Assembly: GCF_900128985.1 (NCBI RefSeq)
Contig: NZ_FQUC01000017.1
Span: 1 to 64,000 of the forward strand
Length of the DNA stretch: 64,000 nucleotides
From: Indolivaga macrotermitis
GTDB lineage: Bacteria > Bacteroidota > Bacteroidia > Bacteroidales > Dysgonomonadaceae
Direction of reading: 5' to 3'
Below are positions 36,268 through 44,281 of this stretch, in pieces (position 1 is the stretch's first letter; each line of letters begins with the position of its first letter). The notes below the pieces were generated by a model. The model saw nothing but the letters and a program-made list of their open reading frames with translations, did not search any database and had not been told where the DNA came from. A program made the position numbers and the translations under genes.

Positions 36268-36290
36268 TTTTTATTGGTTAATAACTTAGA

Positions 36291-36585
36291 GCCTGTTTAA
36301 ATTTTATTCAACAATAATTTTATCGCTGCTATTTTTACCAAATCAGAATAAAATCATTGAATACCTTTTTAAGCTATGTTTTCGTTTACGCTCATAAATA
36401 TAATAAAGTTTTTTCTATATATTGTCATTCGGTACAGATTAGGTCAGCCAGATAGACTTCATCCATAATTTACTTAAGCAGATTCTTACAATTAAAAGCA
36501 ACGAGAATTTATATTTATACCAAGAAATGGTTGCTGAGATCAATTCGAATATAGAAAAGCTTACCAATAATTTGAAATAATCTCA
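36291..36585. other. Possible remnant element in the rpmB-OMP spacer
   Basis: The 453-bp gap 36180-36632 is partly the rpmB promoter. The rest starts with GAGCCTGTTTAA (36291 on), which resembles ends of some insertion sequences. A short open stretch lies at about 36450-36580 on the plus strand (ending KSNENLYLYQEMVAEINSNI, then EKLTNNLK and stop). It has no start codon and no intact gene. I call it a possible decayed remnant; nothing more can be said. Confidence 0.3.
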
Positions 36586-36632
36586 AAGCTGTGAATCTGC
36601 CATTCATCAAAGATTGAAAATAATTTTTTTAA

Positions 36633-39218
36633 TCAGAAACCCATCCCTAAATTAATATAAAAACGCCCTCCGTCCTTTGACCCGAAATAAGAAAATTTAC
36701 CGGTATATTTTTTGAAAAACGTAAGCCAGAAACCTCCTCCGCATGAAGTATGCCAGTCTTTTGACGATTCTTCGGGATACCAGACACGGCCGTAGTCAAA
36801 TCCTGCAAATATTCCGTAATCCAACGGTGTAAATGGGTTGTCGAGCCGCCCTAAGTCTAACCGAAGGTCGGTAAACTGATAATATGATTGTTTCCCGACA
36901 AAACGGTTATCCCGGTATCCTCTCAGCTTAACTGTCGAAGCCTGATAGAACTCATATTTATCAGTAAACAAAACATTGCCATTCAGTTCGGTGGCAAAGA
37001 CAAGCCGGTCTGTGATATTAACATTGACACCTCCACTAGCTTTCCAGTAAGTAAAGTTCCGGTCTGCTTCGCCCAGATTCAGCTTCCAACCCAAAGTAGT
37101 AGAAAATTGAACTTTAGAAACTGTCTCCGATAGCTCCTTACCTATTTCGTAAGTTAACCCCAGATCCAGAAATGTTTTGCTCTTGAATATCGGATCGCCA
37201 TGTTCATATATCTGATTGATATAACGTCCCTCATCGTATTTATCTTTTAGCTGGAAGAGCTCAAAAGATGCAGTTCCGACTAAACGGTGTTTTTCGTTTA
37301 ATCGCCAGTAAAGAGAGGGCGCAATATTGTATTTGTCTATTTTAACCTGATTAAAGCTATTTTTCTCATCTTTATATCCCGGCGTATGGTTACCAAATCC
37401 AAAGAAGTTATAGAAATTATTAGGTGTACTTAATGAAGCTTGTACAATAAGATTGAATCGTTCGTCAAACGGAGGGAAGAAGCCCAGATACGAAAACCCC
37501 TGGGCATAATTAAACCCTAAACGGTGGCGATATGTATAAGGCACTCTTTTGAAACCATACATTGTATATGTGGCATAAGCTCCAAGCGACAACCCTAAAT
37601 CAGAATCATATATACCCATGGGAGTAAAATCAAATGTACTGTACTTCAATTTCTGATAGTCGTATTGATGTACACTCTCTACATCAGTCAGAAGTACCTT
37701 TGCATTGTTTAAGGTATCTGCCTCCTTTTTGTAGTTTTTATAATCGTAAATCTTGATCCGATTACCGTCTTCTACATTATACGAATTATTACCTTTTCCT
37801 CCTATCAGCAATACGGGTATCGATTTTTTCCGGTCGCCCTTCACTTCAAACCTGTCATCTCCGTCCAAACCATATATCCATATCTCCGAACTGCGTTCAT
37901 TAAATACTTTCTGGTACTGAGACTTTATTACACTATCGTTAGATATACTAATCAATAATGAATCTTTTGACAATTGTTCTATCTCAAAATGGTCATCACC
38001 TGTAGTTCCGACTATTACCGGAGTTTTTTGAAGAAAGTCGTAATAATTACCTGCTATTTCGGCTAATTGAGACTTCCTTTTTTTCAGATCCGATTTAATC
38101 TTTTCGGTTTCCGCTCCCCTTATCTCTTCGGGAAAGCGATCGAAAGCCTCATTTATTTTGCCGTCGGTCAGTTCACTCTGGATCAACTTAGCTTCCTTTA
38201 GCCACACATCTTTTCCGCTCCTGCTCGTCAGAGTAACATCTAATGCCAACCCCAGAGAATTACTCCTTTTCGCTTTTTTGAACTCATCGTCGTAATTCGA
38301 TATACTACCGAGGTTTAAAACCCCAAGCATGGGCTTCAAAAACAGTCCGTCCACTTTGGTAAAAGCATGGTTACGATCGATGACAATGGGTGAAAACACC
38401 AAACTATCTCCATGCTGTTTTTCCCGCCAACGCCAGTTCTCGGGTATCCTGTTCCAGTCTCCGATCAGCATAGCCAGTAAACATTCTCTGATATACTCTT
38501 CCTGATCTACAAAATAGGACTTGTTTTCCCGCATCTTTTTCAGAACCTCATCCGTCGTTCGTATTGTCGAATCCTGCGAAAAAGCCTTCAGGTCATACAG
38601 CGCAACTAACCTATCACTAATACAAGTACCATCTGCAACGGTATCGGTAGTTGCATTCTTTGGTATATAATATAAATGAGGATTATAAGATGACAGATTC
38701 AAATCGCTTGCCAAATGGTCGGCTACCAAAAACGAATAAGGATTGGTTATTGTATAGGCATCTCCGATGAATTTATCGAGATACGTTTCTTTAAACTCTT
38801 TTTTGTTATATATATCCTGAAAAAAAGACGATTGCCAGAATGTGGTTGATCCCCCGACTAGCTTTATCAAAAATAACTCTCCTTGAGCATTTTTCATAAA
38901 TAGTCCATTAGCATGAGGTACTTGTTTTACAAGACTTAGCCCTCCATGTGTCATCAACAAATCGACAATTGGTACACGCACCGGAGTAAGATAGATATCC
39001 CGGTAATGAGTCCCCCAGAGCGTATTATAGAAATCACTATGTTGGAATGCCCCTTTCGGATAAATTGATTTCAGTATAAAATCAGGCTCTTCTCCCTGAC
39101 GCTTTTCTCCATACAACTGTGTAAATATAGTACCATACAACAACAATACAAACACACTGACTATACGCAGATTTCTCCTCAATTTTCTATCAATCACAGA
39201 CATGTATCCTATGAGCAT
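36633..39218 (-). CDS. Large outer-membrane barrel protein of Omp85 type
   Basis: The 861-residue product has an N-terminal hydrophobic signal (a start at 39203 gives MSVIDRKLRRNLRIVSVFVL, LLYGTIFTQL). A region of about 350 residues follows with the motif FSPIVIDRNHAFTKVDG, which I recall from the N-terminal part of Bacteroidetes barrel fusions. Short GDD repeats come next (GTTGDDHFEI, GLDGDDRFEV). The last 330 residues are beta-strand-rich, with the motif LRGYRDNRFVGKQSYYQFTD, matching the loop-6 R-G-F/Y motif of the Omp85/TamA fold, and end in a final F as typical for outer-membrane barrels. Role is unknown. A TATCTTTG promoter box lies at 39279. Confidence 0.75.
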   Translation of the reverse strand: MLIGYMSVIDRKLRRNLRIVSVFVLLLYGTIFTQLYGEKRQGEEPDFILKSIYPKGAFQHSDFYNTLWGTHYRDIYLTPVRVPIVDLLMTHGGLSLVKQVPHANGLFMKNAQGELFLIKLVGGSTTFWQSSFFQDIYNKKEFKETYLDKFIGDAYTITNPYSFLVADHLASDLNLSSYNPHLYYIPKNATTDTVADGTCISDRLVALYDLKAFSQDSTIRTTDEVLKKMRENKSYFVDQEEYIRECLLAMLIGDWNRIPENWRWREKQHGDSLVFSPIVIDRNHAFTKVDGLFLKPMLGVLNLGSISNYDDEFKKAKRSNSLGLALDVTLTSRSGKDVWLKEAKLIQSELTDGKINEAFDRFPEEIRGAETEKIKSDLKKRKSQLAEIAGNYYDFLQKTPVIVGTTGDDHFEIEQLSKDSLLISISNDSVIKSQYQKVFNERSSEIWIYGLDGDDRFEVKGDRKKSIPVLLIGGKGNNSYNVEDGNRIKIYDYKNYKKEADTLNNAKVLLTDVESVHQYDYQKLKYSTFDFTPMGIYDSDLGLSLGAYATYTMYGFKRVPYTYRHRLGFNYAQGFSYLGFFPPFDERFNLIVQASLSTPNNFYNFFGFGNHTPGYKDEKNSFNQVKIDKYNIAPSLYWRLNEKHRLVGTASFELFQLKDKYDEGRYINQIYEHGDPIFKSKTFLDLGLTYEIGKELSETVSKVQFSTTLGWKLNLGEADRNFTYWKASGGVNVNITDRLVFATELNGNVLFTDKYEFYQASTVKLRGYRDNRFVGKQSYYQFTDLRLDLGRLDNPFTPLDYGIFAGFDYGRVWYPEESSKDWHTSCGGGFWLTFFKKYTGKFSYFGSKDGGRFYINLGMGF

Positions 39219-39278
39219 TTTATTTGATTTACTTATCCCAGTATCTGCCGGTTATTATTTATAGCCTGCCATACGAAA

Positions 39279-39286
39279 CAAAGATA
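39279..39286 (-). promoter_or_regulatory. Candidate -7 box for the Omp85-like gene
   Basis: The minus strand reads TATCTTTG, fitting TAnnTTTG, about 61 nt upstream of the gene start at 39218. A clear TTTG at -33 is not seen. Confidence 0.45.
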
Positions 39287-39342
39287 ATTTAAAAAGAATA
39301 AACACATCGGGGGGCTTATATGTTTATTATCGAACAAATAAG

Positions 39343-39350
39343 TAACTTTG
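39343..39350 (+). promoter_or_regulatory. Candidate -7 box for the radical SAM gene
   Basis: TAACTTTG fits TAnnTTTG and lies 26 nt upstream of ATG 39377. It falls inside the longer reading frame that begins at 39320, so transcripts from here would exclude that upstream start. A weak -33 is all I see. Confidence 0.5.
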
Positions 39351-39376
39351 CTGCATATTTCTTGCTAAAACATTCA

Positions 39377-40303
39377 ATGATAAATAAACCATATAAAGAA
39401 TTCGGTGATTTTCTGAATACCCATTTCCCCTATAAAGTACAAAAGATATCTATCAATGCCGGATTTACATGTCCCAACAGGGATGGATCCAAGGCTGTAG
39501 GAGGATGTACTTATTGCAATAACCAAAGTTTCAGTCCGGGTTACGGAGGCAAGCAACGTTCCGTTACCGACCAACTCCGTGACGGTATTGCTTTCTTTTC
39601 GCACAAGTATCCCGAAATGAAGTATCTCGCCTACTTTCAATCATATACAAACACCTACGATAGCATAGACAAACTGATCGGTCTATACGAAGAAGCCCTC
39701 AATTACCCTAATGTAGTAGGCATAATAATAGGAACACGTCCCGATTGTATGCCTCCGGAACTCCTCGAATATTTCGGTAAATTAAAAGACCGGTGCTTTC
39801 TTATGATTGAATACGGAATAGAATCGACACTCAATTCTACTCTCGAATTTATCAACCGCGGACATACATATGCCGAAAGTGTAGATGCTATAGAAAAAAC
39901 TGCTGCAAAAGGGATTTATACCGGAGCGCATATGATACTCGGCCTGCCCGGAGAAAGCAGAGAAGACACTCTTTCTCATGCCGATAAATTGTCTGAACTG
40001 CCATTAACAACATTGAAGATACACCAGCTTCAACTGATACGGGGTACAGCTATGGCACGGCAATATAGAGAGCATCCCGAATGGTTTAATCTCTTTGAAG
40101 TAGATGATTATATAAATCTTTGTATTGATTTTGCCGAGCGGCTGAATCCTGATTTTATAATAGAAAGGTTTGTTTCGCAATCTCCAAAATCATTACTTAT
40201 AGCTCCCGATTGGGGTTTGAAAAATTTCGAATTTACAACAAAAGTATTGAAAAGGTTTGCTGAACGGAAAACATGGCAGGGAAGACTGTACAATAAAAAG
40301 TAA
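39377..40303 (+). CDS. TIGR01212-family radical SAM protein
   Basis: I choose ATG 39377, because the family N-terminus (YKEFGDFLNTHFPYKVQKIS) starts soon after it and a promoter box sits at 39343. The 308-residue product has cluster cysteines in CPNRDGSKAVGGCTYCNN (C32, C44, C47) and a radical SAM core (GTRPDCMPPE, IEYGIESTLNSTLEFINRGH, HMILGLPGESREDTLSHADK). Its biochemical function is unknown, although members are widespread. It is convergent with the AsmA-like gene, whose stop is only 4 nt away. Confidence 0.9.
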   Translation: MINKPYKEFGDFLNTHFPYKVQKISINAGFTCPNRDGSKAVGGCTYCNNQSFSPGYGGKQRSVTDQLRDGIAFFSHKYPEMKYLAYFQSYTNTYDSIDKLIGLYEEALNYPNVVGIIIGTRPDCMPPELLEYFGKLKDRCFLMIEYGIESTLNSTLEFINRGHTYAESVDAIEKTAAKGIYTGAHMILGLPGESREDTLSHADKLSELPLTTLKIHQLQLIRGTAMARQYREHPEWFNLFEVDDYINLCIDFAERLNPDFIIERFVSQSPKSLLIAPDWGLKNFEFTTKVLKRFAERKTWQGRLYNKK

Positions 40304-40307
40304 CTTC

Positions 40308-43300
40308 TTATTCTTTCTCCGGTTCTGGTTTATCCTTGTCTTTGTTTCGTTTAAACAGGTTCTTCACTTTTCCCACAAAACCTACGACTTTCTTCATAAA
40401 GTTTTGTTTGCCTTGTGATACGCCCACTGATTCTACAACAGGAGGCTGCAATATTTGCCAAAAGTAATTAAAAGTGGAATGGTACGGGTCCCGCACTATC
40501 TCAGAACGAATTTGACGGGGTTTTCTGGCTTTTCCCCTTTTTATATCCGGATTATCTTTTTTCAAGACAGCATTTGCAGCCCTACTTATCAATTTATTTT
40601 CAATCAGTAGCCCATTCTGGTTCTTCAATACCGATATGTGCAGATTATTATAAAGGAACAGCATATCTACCGTTGCACCCTTACTTGTCGCGTCAGTAGA
40701 AAAAGTAAGATCACGGACAATTCCACTTTCAACCCGTGCAGGTGCTAAAGGTGTAATCAATTGATTCAGATCTTGTAAATTAAAATCCGATAACTTAGCT
40801 TTCAGTTTAAAATGATCTATTGCCGAATCGGCAGGTATCGCCCACTCTGCTGTAAAATATCCTGTACCCATCAGTTTTCCATCGGCTAATAAGGTCATGT
40901 GGTGATTCTGATACTTGGCTTTATTAGTAAAATCGGATATGCGTCCGTTCATTTCCGTAAAAAAAATCTTCCCCGGTTCTGTGCCATTTTTAGGCAGCTC
41001 TTCATATACCACATTGAAGTTCGTTACATCCAGACTATCTACGTTAAATACAACAGGTACTTTATATAAGCCTTCGTATATAAAAGGCATAATATTATGT
41101 TCTATTTCAATTTTCTGGTTTTTATAATTTAGCAGATCTACATTTTTTACACTTAATAAACTCGCATTGAGTTCTTTTCTCATAAAGTAGGTTGTAAAAT
41201 CAATTCCCGACAGTGTTACATTATCTACTTTTACATCAAACCAGTCTTTATTCCGGGGATGATAATACGCAAATTCCTGTTTCGGAAAAGCAGCGTCCAA
41301 ATGTATTTTGTCCAAGCGAAACAGACCTTTGCTTTTACTCAGTTCTACATTCCCTATTTTCATCGTATAGTAACCATTGTCAACCGGAAAATGAATATCT
41401 TCTGTTTTGAAATCGAAATCATCCAGTTTAAAATCTCTTTTTTCTGCATTCACATCCAGCCCCTTAAATTTCAAGGTCGTTGTATTTAGCTTTTGATGCA
41501 CATCCGTTCTCCCTGCCAAAGCGCTTTTATAATCTATGGCAGCTTCTGATATATTAAAATTGCCAATAGAAATCAGTGGAGCCAACTCCCTCAGTTGATC
41601 ATATAAATCCGCATCATTATCTGATTTTAATCCCGAATCAGGAGATGTCCTCAATGTCTGGGCTATTTTAATTGCCGGAGCATCTATAATCAGATTGTCC
41701 ATCCGAAATACGGACCCAGTCTGGTCAATTCCGTCTAATAACATTTGGCGGGTTGCAAAACCAAATTCGAGATCGGGTTGTTCCAGATTGATACCGATAT
41801 CGGTAACCTTGATATTATTGATTTTCAGAGGTAACTTCGCCGTTTTCCCCTTTTCACTCTTTCGCGATACAGATGTTTTCTGTAATCCTGATTTTCGAAT
41901 ATCTACTTGTGGTGTTAGTATATCCAGTTTATTTACAGATATACCAAGATAACTATTCCAAACCAGATTATCCAGATATAGATTCTTTGATAGCACCTGT
42001 ATACTGTCTTTCAATACTTTATCAATATAAGAAACCGCTGCATCCGACACATTGGCTTTGAAAACCGCCAGGTCAAATTCCTCTGATTTTGAGCCTTTTG
42101 TCCGGTTACCCACCTCACTATCCCCTGTCTTAACGACTCTTATTCTAGGAGCTTTCAGATCAAATAACCCAAACGTGATTTTCTGCTTCTTTTTGAATGG
42201 GTTATAATTGATATCGCGAATATCAATGAAAGGTGAACTAAAGCCAATATATGTATCCGGAGCTTTTGTCCATGTATTCTCTTGTGGTATAAGCTGTACA
42301 TCCCTTAAATATAGGCGGCCTTTCATTCCTGTCAGTAGCCCTTCTTTTATTTTTAACCGGTATTCTTTGCCGGGCAATAAGTTGTCAAACCTTTCGAAAC
42401 GAAGCCGGAAATTATCAAAAGTAAAATATGTTCCCGAGTTTTCGATAGTCTCTTTGTTTATCAACAGGTTTGTTGCGTTAAAATCGACTTTAGGCAAATA
42501 TAAATTAAGCTCACCTTTTACCGACTTATCCCGCAGCCTGACATTCGCATTATTAATTCTTACATTATCTATTGATAAATGATTAAAGAAAGGCGATATG
42601 ACATTCAGATTCTGTAAAGGATCATCAACCGCAGAATCTTCTGGATTGTCAACCGACTTCGATTTTCGGGAAGGCATTTTCACATATTCTATTTTAGGAG
42701 CGTCTACCGAAAATAGATTTGCTTTGATCCCTTTTTCGTACTGAATACCTGAAACTGTTATAGAATCGATCGAACCCGAAATATAATCGTATTTCGTTTT
42801 TGTTGTTATAGGCGATAACTTCACTCCGGCAATCTGAAAGCGTCCCAGCACGGTATTCAATAACAATTCGTCGACCTCTATATTCTGATTTTTTGTATTT
42901 ACATTACCTTGTATTCCACGTGCATCTATCGCAAAGCCATCTGAATATAGAAACCTTTGCTTCCTGTCTGCTTCGGGATCTACTATGAAATGATATGCTG
43001 CGAAATTAAAATTATCCAGTGTATAAATATCAACCGTATCCTTATCTCTGTTCGTATATTGCAAACGGGCTGTATTTACTCCTATCTCATCTATAGTAAT
43101 GCTGTTGAATAAAGGAGAAACCATTGCATATAATGTCCAGGAGAGAACAGCCGGTTCTTTTCTCTGTTTACTTTGCTTATTTTCAGCGAGAGTATCTTTC
43201 TTATTTGCTTTTTGTAAGTTAAAGTATTTGATTTCTGAATCTCTTACCTCAAATAAACGGGCTTTAAGATTATTCAGAGCATCCTCTCTATTAAAATATA

Positions 43301-44171
43301 CACCTTCCAGACGGATAGATTTGACTCTCGATTCAACATAACTTTCGGGGAGTTCATTATTTTGTATCCACAACTGCTTTTGCGGAATCAGGTCTACATT
43401 CTCTATATTAATAATAGAGTCTACCGTATTTAATTCTATCTTGTCAGTATTAAAAACGAACTGATTATTAGATAATAACACCTGAGGTCGATTAGTCGTA
43501 AAATCAAAATTATCACAGTATAATAGCTTACCGGATTCGAAAGAATCTTCATCCAGACGGAATCCGTAGGCATGAAAGCTCACATCCTTCAGGGCATAAG
43601 TGGAAGTTGACGAACCATCGAATGAAGAATATACAACATGGGCATGTTCCATATTCATTTTCTTTACCGTCAGCACATCAATATATGGAGAAATCAGGTC
43701 ATGCAAAGTTTGATTGGAAGTGTTTTTTGTTTTCTTTTCAAAACGATCCGAATACTGTGAATCAAAAATTTCGACAACCGGATTCTGAATCTCGAACAAC
43801 CGGAAATTCAACTTTTTGTAATTGAATCTCCACGTCAGGTTAATCCCTTCGAAATGAATAGAACCAACATATATTTTAAAATAAGTAGAGGGCAAACTGT
43901 CTTTAGCCGCCCACTCTTTGAAAGTTGCTGTATCGGGTACAAACTGAATATTCTCGATCCGGAGAGAACCGTCAATAATCCCTACTGACAGGTCGCTGAA
44001 CTGCATATCGTAAAATCCGTTGGTAGCTAAATAAACCTCCTTACTGAGTTCACTTTTCAGATAATTCTCCAGTTTGTTCTTTAGATACCAGTTCGCAATA
44101 GTCCCTCCAACTATTAAAAATAAAATAATAGTGAGACTTATTTTTAATACTCTACGCTTTTTTCTCCCCAT
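40308..44171 (-). CDS. Very large AsmA-like membrane-anchored protein
   Basis: The 1287-residue product has one N-terminal membrane helix (LKISLTIILFLIVGGTIANW, about 9-28), followed by a repeated beta-rich periplasmic region. Pattern repeats include LRIENIQFVPDTATFKEWAA and YLRDVQLIPQENTWTKAPDT, and YFTFDNFRLRFERFDNLLPG-like strands. The C-terminal part (DSAIDHFKLKAKLSDFNLQD, LAPARVESGIVRDLTFSTDA) resembles the AsmA C-terminal region. AsmA-like proteins are thought to form bridge-like grooves that move lipids between inner and outer membranes. The tail is Lys/Asp-rich. Expression may start from a box at 44191 framed by a 13-bp inverted repeat. Confidence 0.82.
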   Translation of the reverse strand: MGRKKRRVLKISLTIILFLIVGGTIANWYLKNKLENYLKSELSKEVYLATNGFYDMQFSDLSVGIIDGSLRIENIQFVPDTATFKEWAAKDSLPSTYFKIYVGSIHFEGINLTWRFNYKKLNFRLFEIQNPVVEIFDSQYSDRFEKKTKNTSNQTLHDLISPYIDVLTVKKMNMEHAHVVYSSFDGSSTSTYALKDVSFHAYGFRLDEDSFESGKLLYCDNFDFTTNRPQVLLSNNQFVFNTDKIELNTVDSIINIENVDLIPQKQLWIQNNELPESYVESRVKSIRLEGVYFNREDALNNLKARLFEVRDSEIKYFNLQKANKKDTLAENKQSKQRKEPAVLSWTLYAMVSPLFNSITIDEIGVNTARLQYTNRDKDTVDIYTLDNFNFAAYHFIVDPEADRKQRFLYSDGFAIDARGIQGNVNTKNQNIEVDELLLNTVLGRFQIAGVKLSPITTKTKYDYISGSIDSITVSGIQYEKGIKANLFSVDAPKIEYVKMPSRKSKSVDNPEDSAVDDPLQNLNVISPFFNHLSIDNVRINNANVRLRDKSVKGELNLYLPKVDFNATNLLINKETIENSGTYFTFDNFRLRFERFDNLLPGKEYRLKIKEGLLTGMKGRLYLRDVQLIPQENTWTKAPDTYIGFSSPFIDIRDINYNPFKKKQKITFGLFDLKAPRIRVVKTGDSEVGNRTKGSKSEEFDLAVFKANVSDAAVSYIDKVLKDSIQVLSKNLYLDNLVWNSYLGISVNKLDILTPQVDIRKSGLQKTSVSRKSEKGKTAKLPLKINNIKVTDIGINLEQPDLEFGFATRQMLLDGIDQTGSVFRMDNLIIDAPAIKIAQTLRTSPDSGLKSDNDADLYDQLRELAPLISIGNFNISEAAIDYKSALAGRTDVHQKLNTTTLKFKGLDVNAEKRDFKLDDFDFKTEDIHFPVDNGYYTMKIGNVELSKSKGLFRLDKIHLDAAFPKQEFAYYHPRNKDWFDVKVDNVTLSGIDFTTYFMRKELNASLLSVKNVDLLNYKNQKIEIEHNIMPFIYEGLYKVPVVFNVDSLDVTNFNVVYEELPKNGTEPGKIFFTEMNGRISDFTNKAKYQNHHMTLLADGKLMGTGYFTAEWAIPADSAIDHFKLKAKLSDFNLQDLNQLITPLAPARVESGIVRDLTFSTDATSKGATVDMLFLYNNLHISVLKNQNGLLIENKLISRAANAVLKKDNPDIKRGKARKPRQIRSEIVRDPYHSTFNYFWQILQPPVVESVGVSQGKQNFMKKVVGFVGKVKNLFKRNKDKDKPEPEKE

Positions 44172-44177
44172 AAATGG

Positions 44178-44237
44178 GCTCTGTTAAATACAAATTTAGG
44201 ACAATATAATAAATATTCGTTATCTATTTAACAGAGC
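44178..44237. repeat. 13-bp inverted repeat around the AsmA-like gene promoter
   Basis: GCTCTGTTAAATA (44178-44190) and its exact reverse complement TATTTAACAGAGC (44225-44237) enclose a 34-nt spacer that contains a minus-strand TAAATTTG box. One arm lies over the expected transcription start, 7 nt before the ATG, and the other near the -33 to -50 zone. No target-site duplication is seen, so a regulator operator fits better than a mobile element. Confidence 0.6.
44191..44198 (-). promoter_or_regulatory. Candidate -7 box for the AsmA-like gene
   Basis: The minus strand reads TAAATTTG at 44198-44191, 19 nt upstream of the ATG at 44171, between the arms of the inverted repeat. No clear TTTG is seen at -33. 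Confidence 0.5.
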
Positions 44238-44281
44238 TTGACGTATATTGTTTAGATATGACAGTGAAGAGAACTGCTTTC

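Noticed and set aside
36291-36585. An intact insertion sequence between rpmB and the Omp85-like gene
   Set aside because: The region is under 300 bp, has no full transposase frame and no matching second inverted end, so at most it is a decayed remnant.
39320-39376. An earlier ATG for the radical SAM protein at 39320
   Set aside because: A TAnnTTTG promoter box sits at 39343-39350 inside that extension, and the family N-terminus begins after 39377.
44178-44237. The 13-bp inverted repeat as a miniature transposable element
   Set aside because: Its total is 60 bp with no target-site duplication, and it precisely frames a promoter, so an operator reading is simpler.
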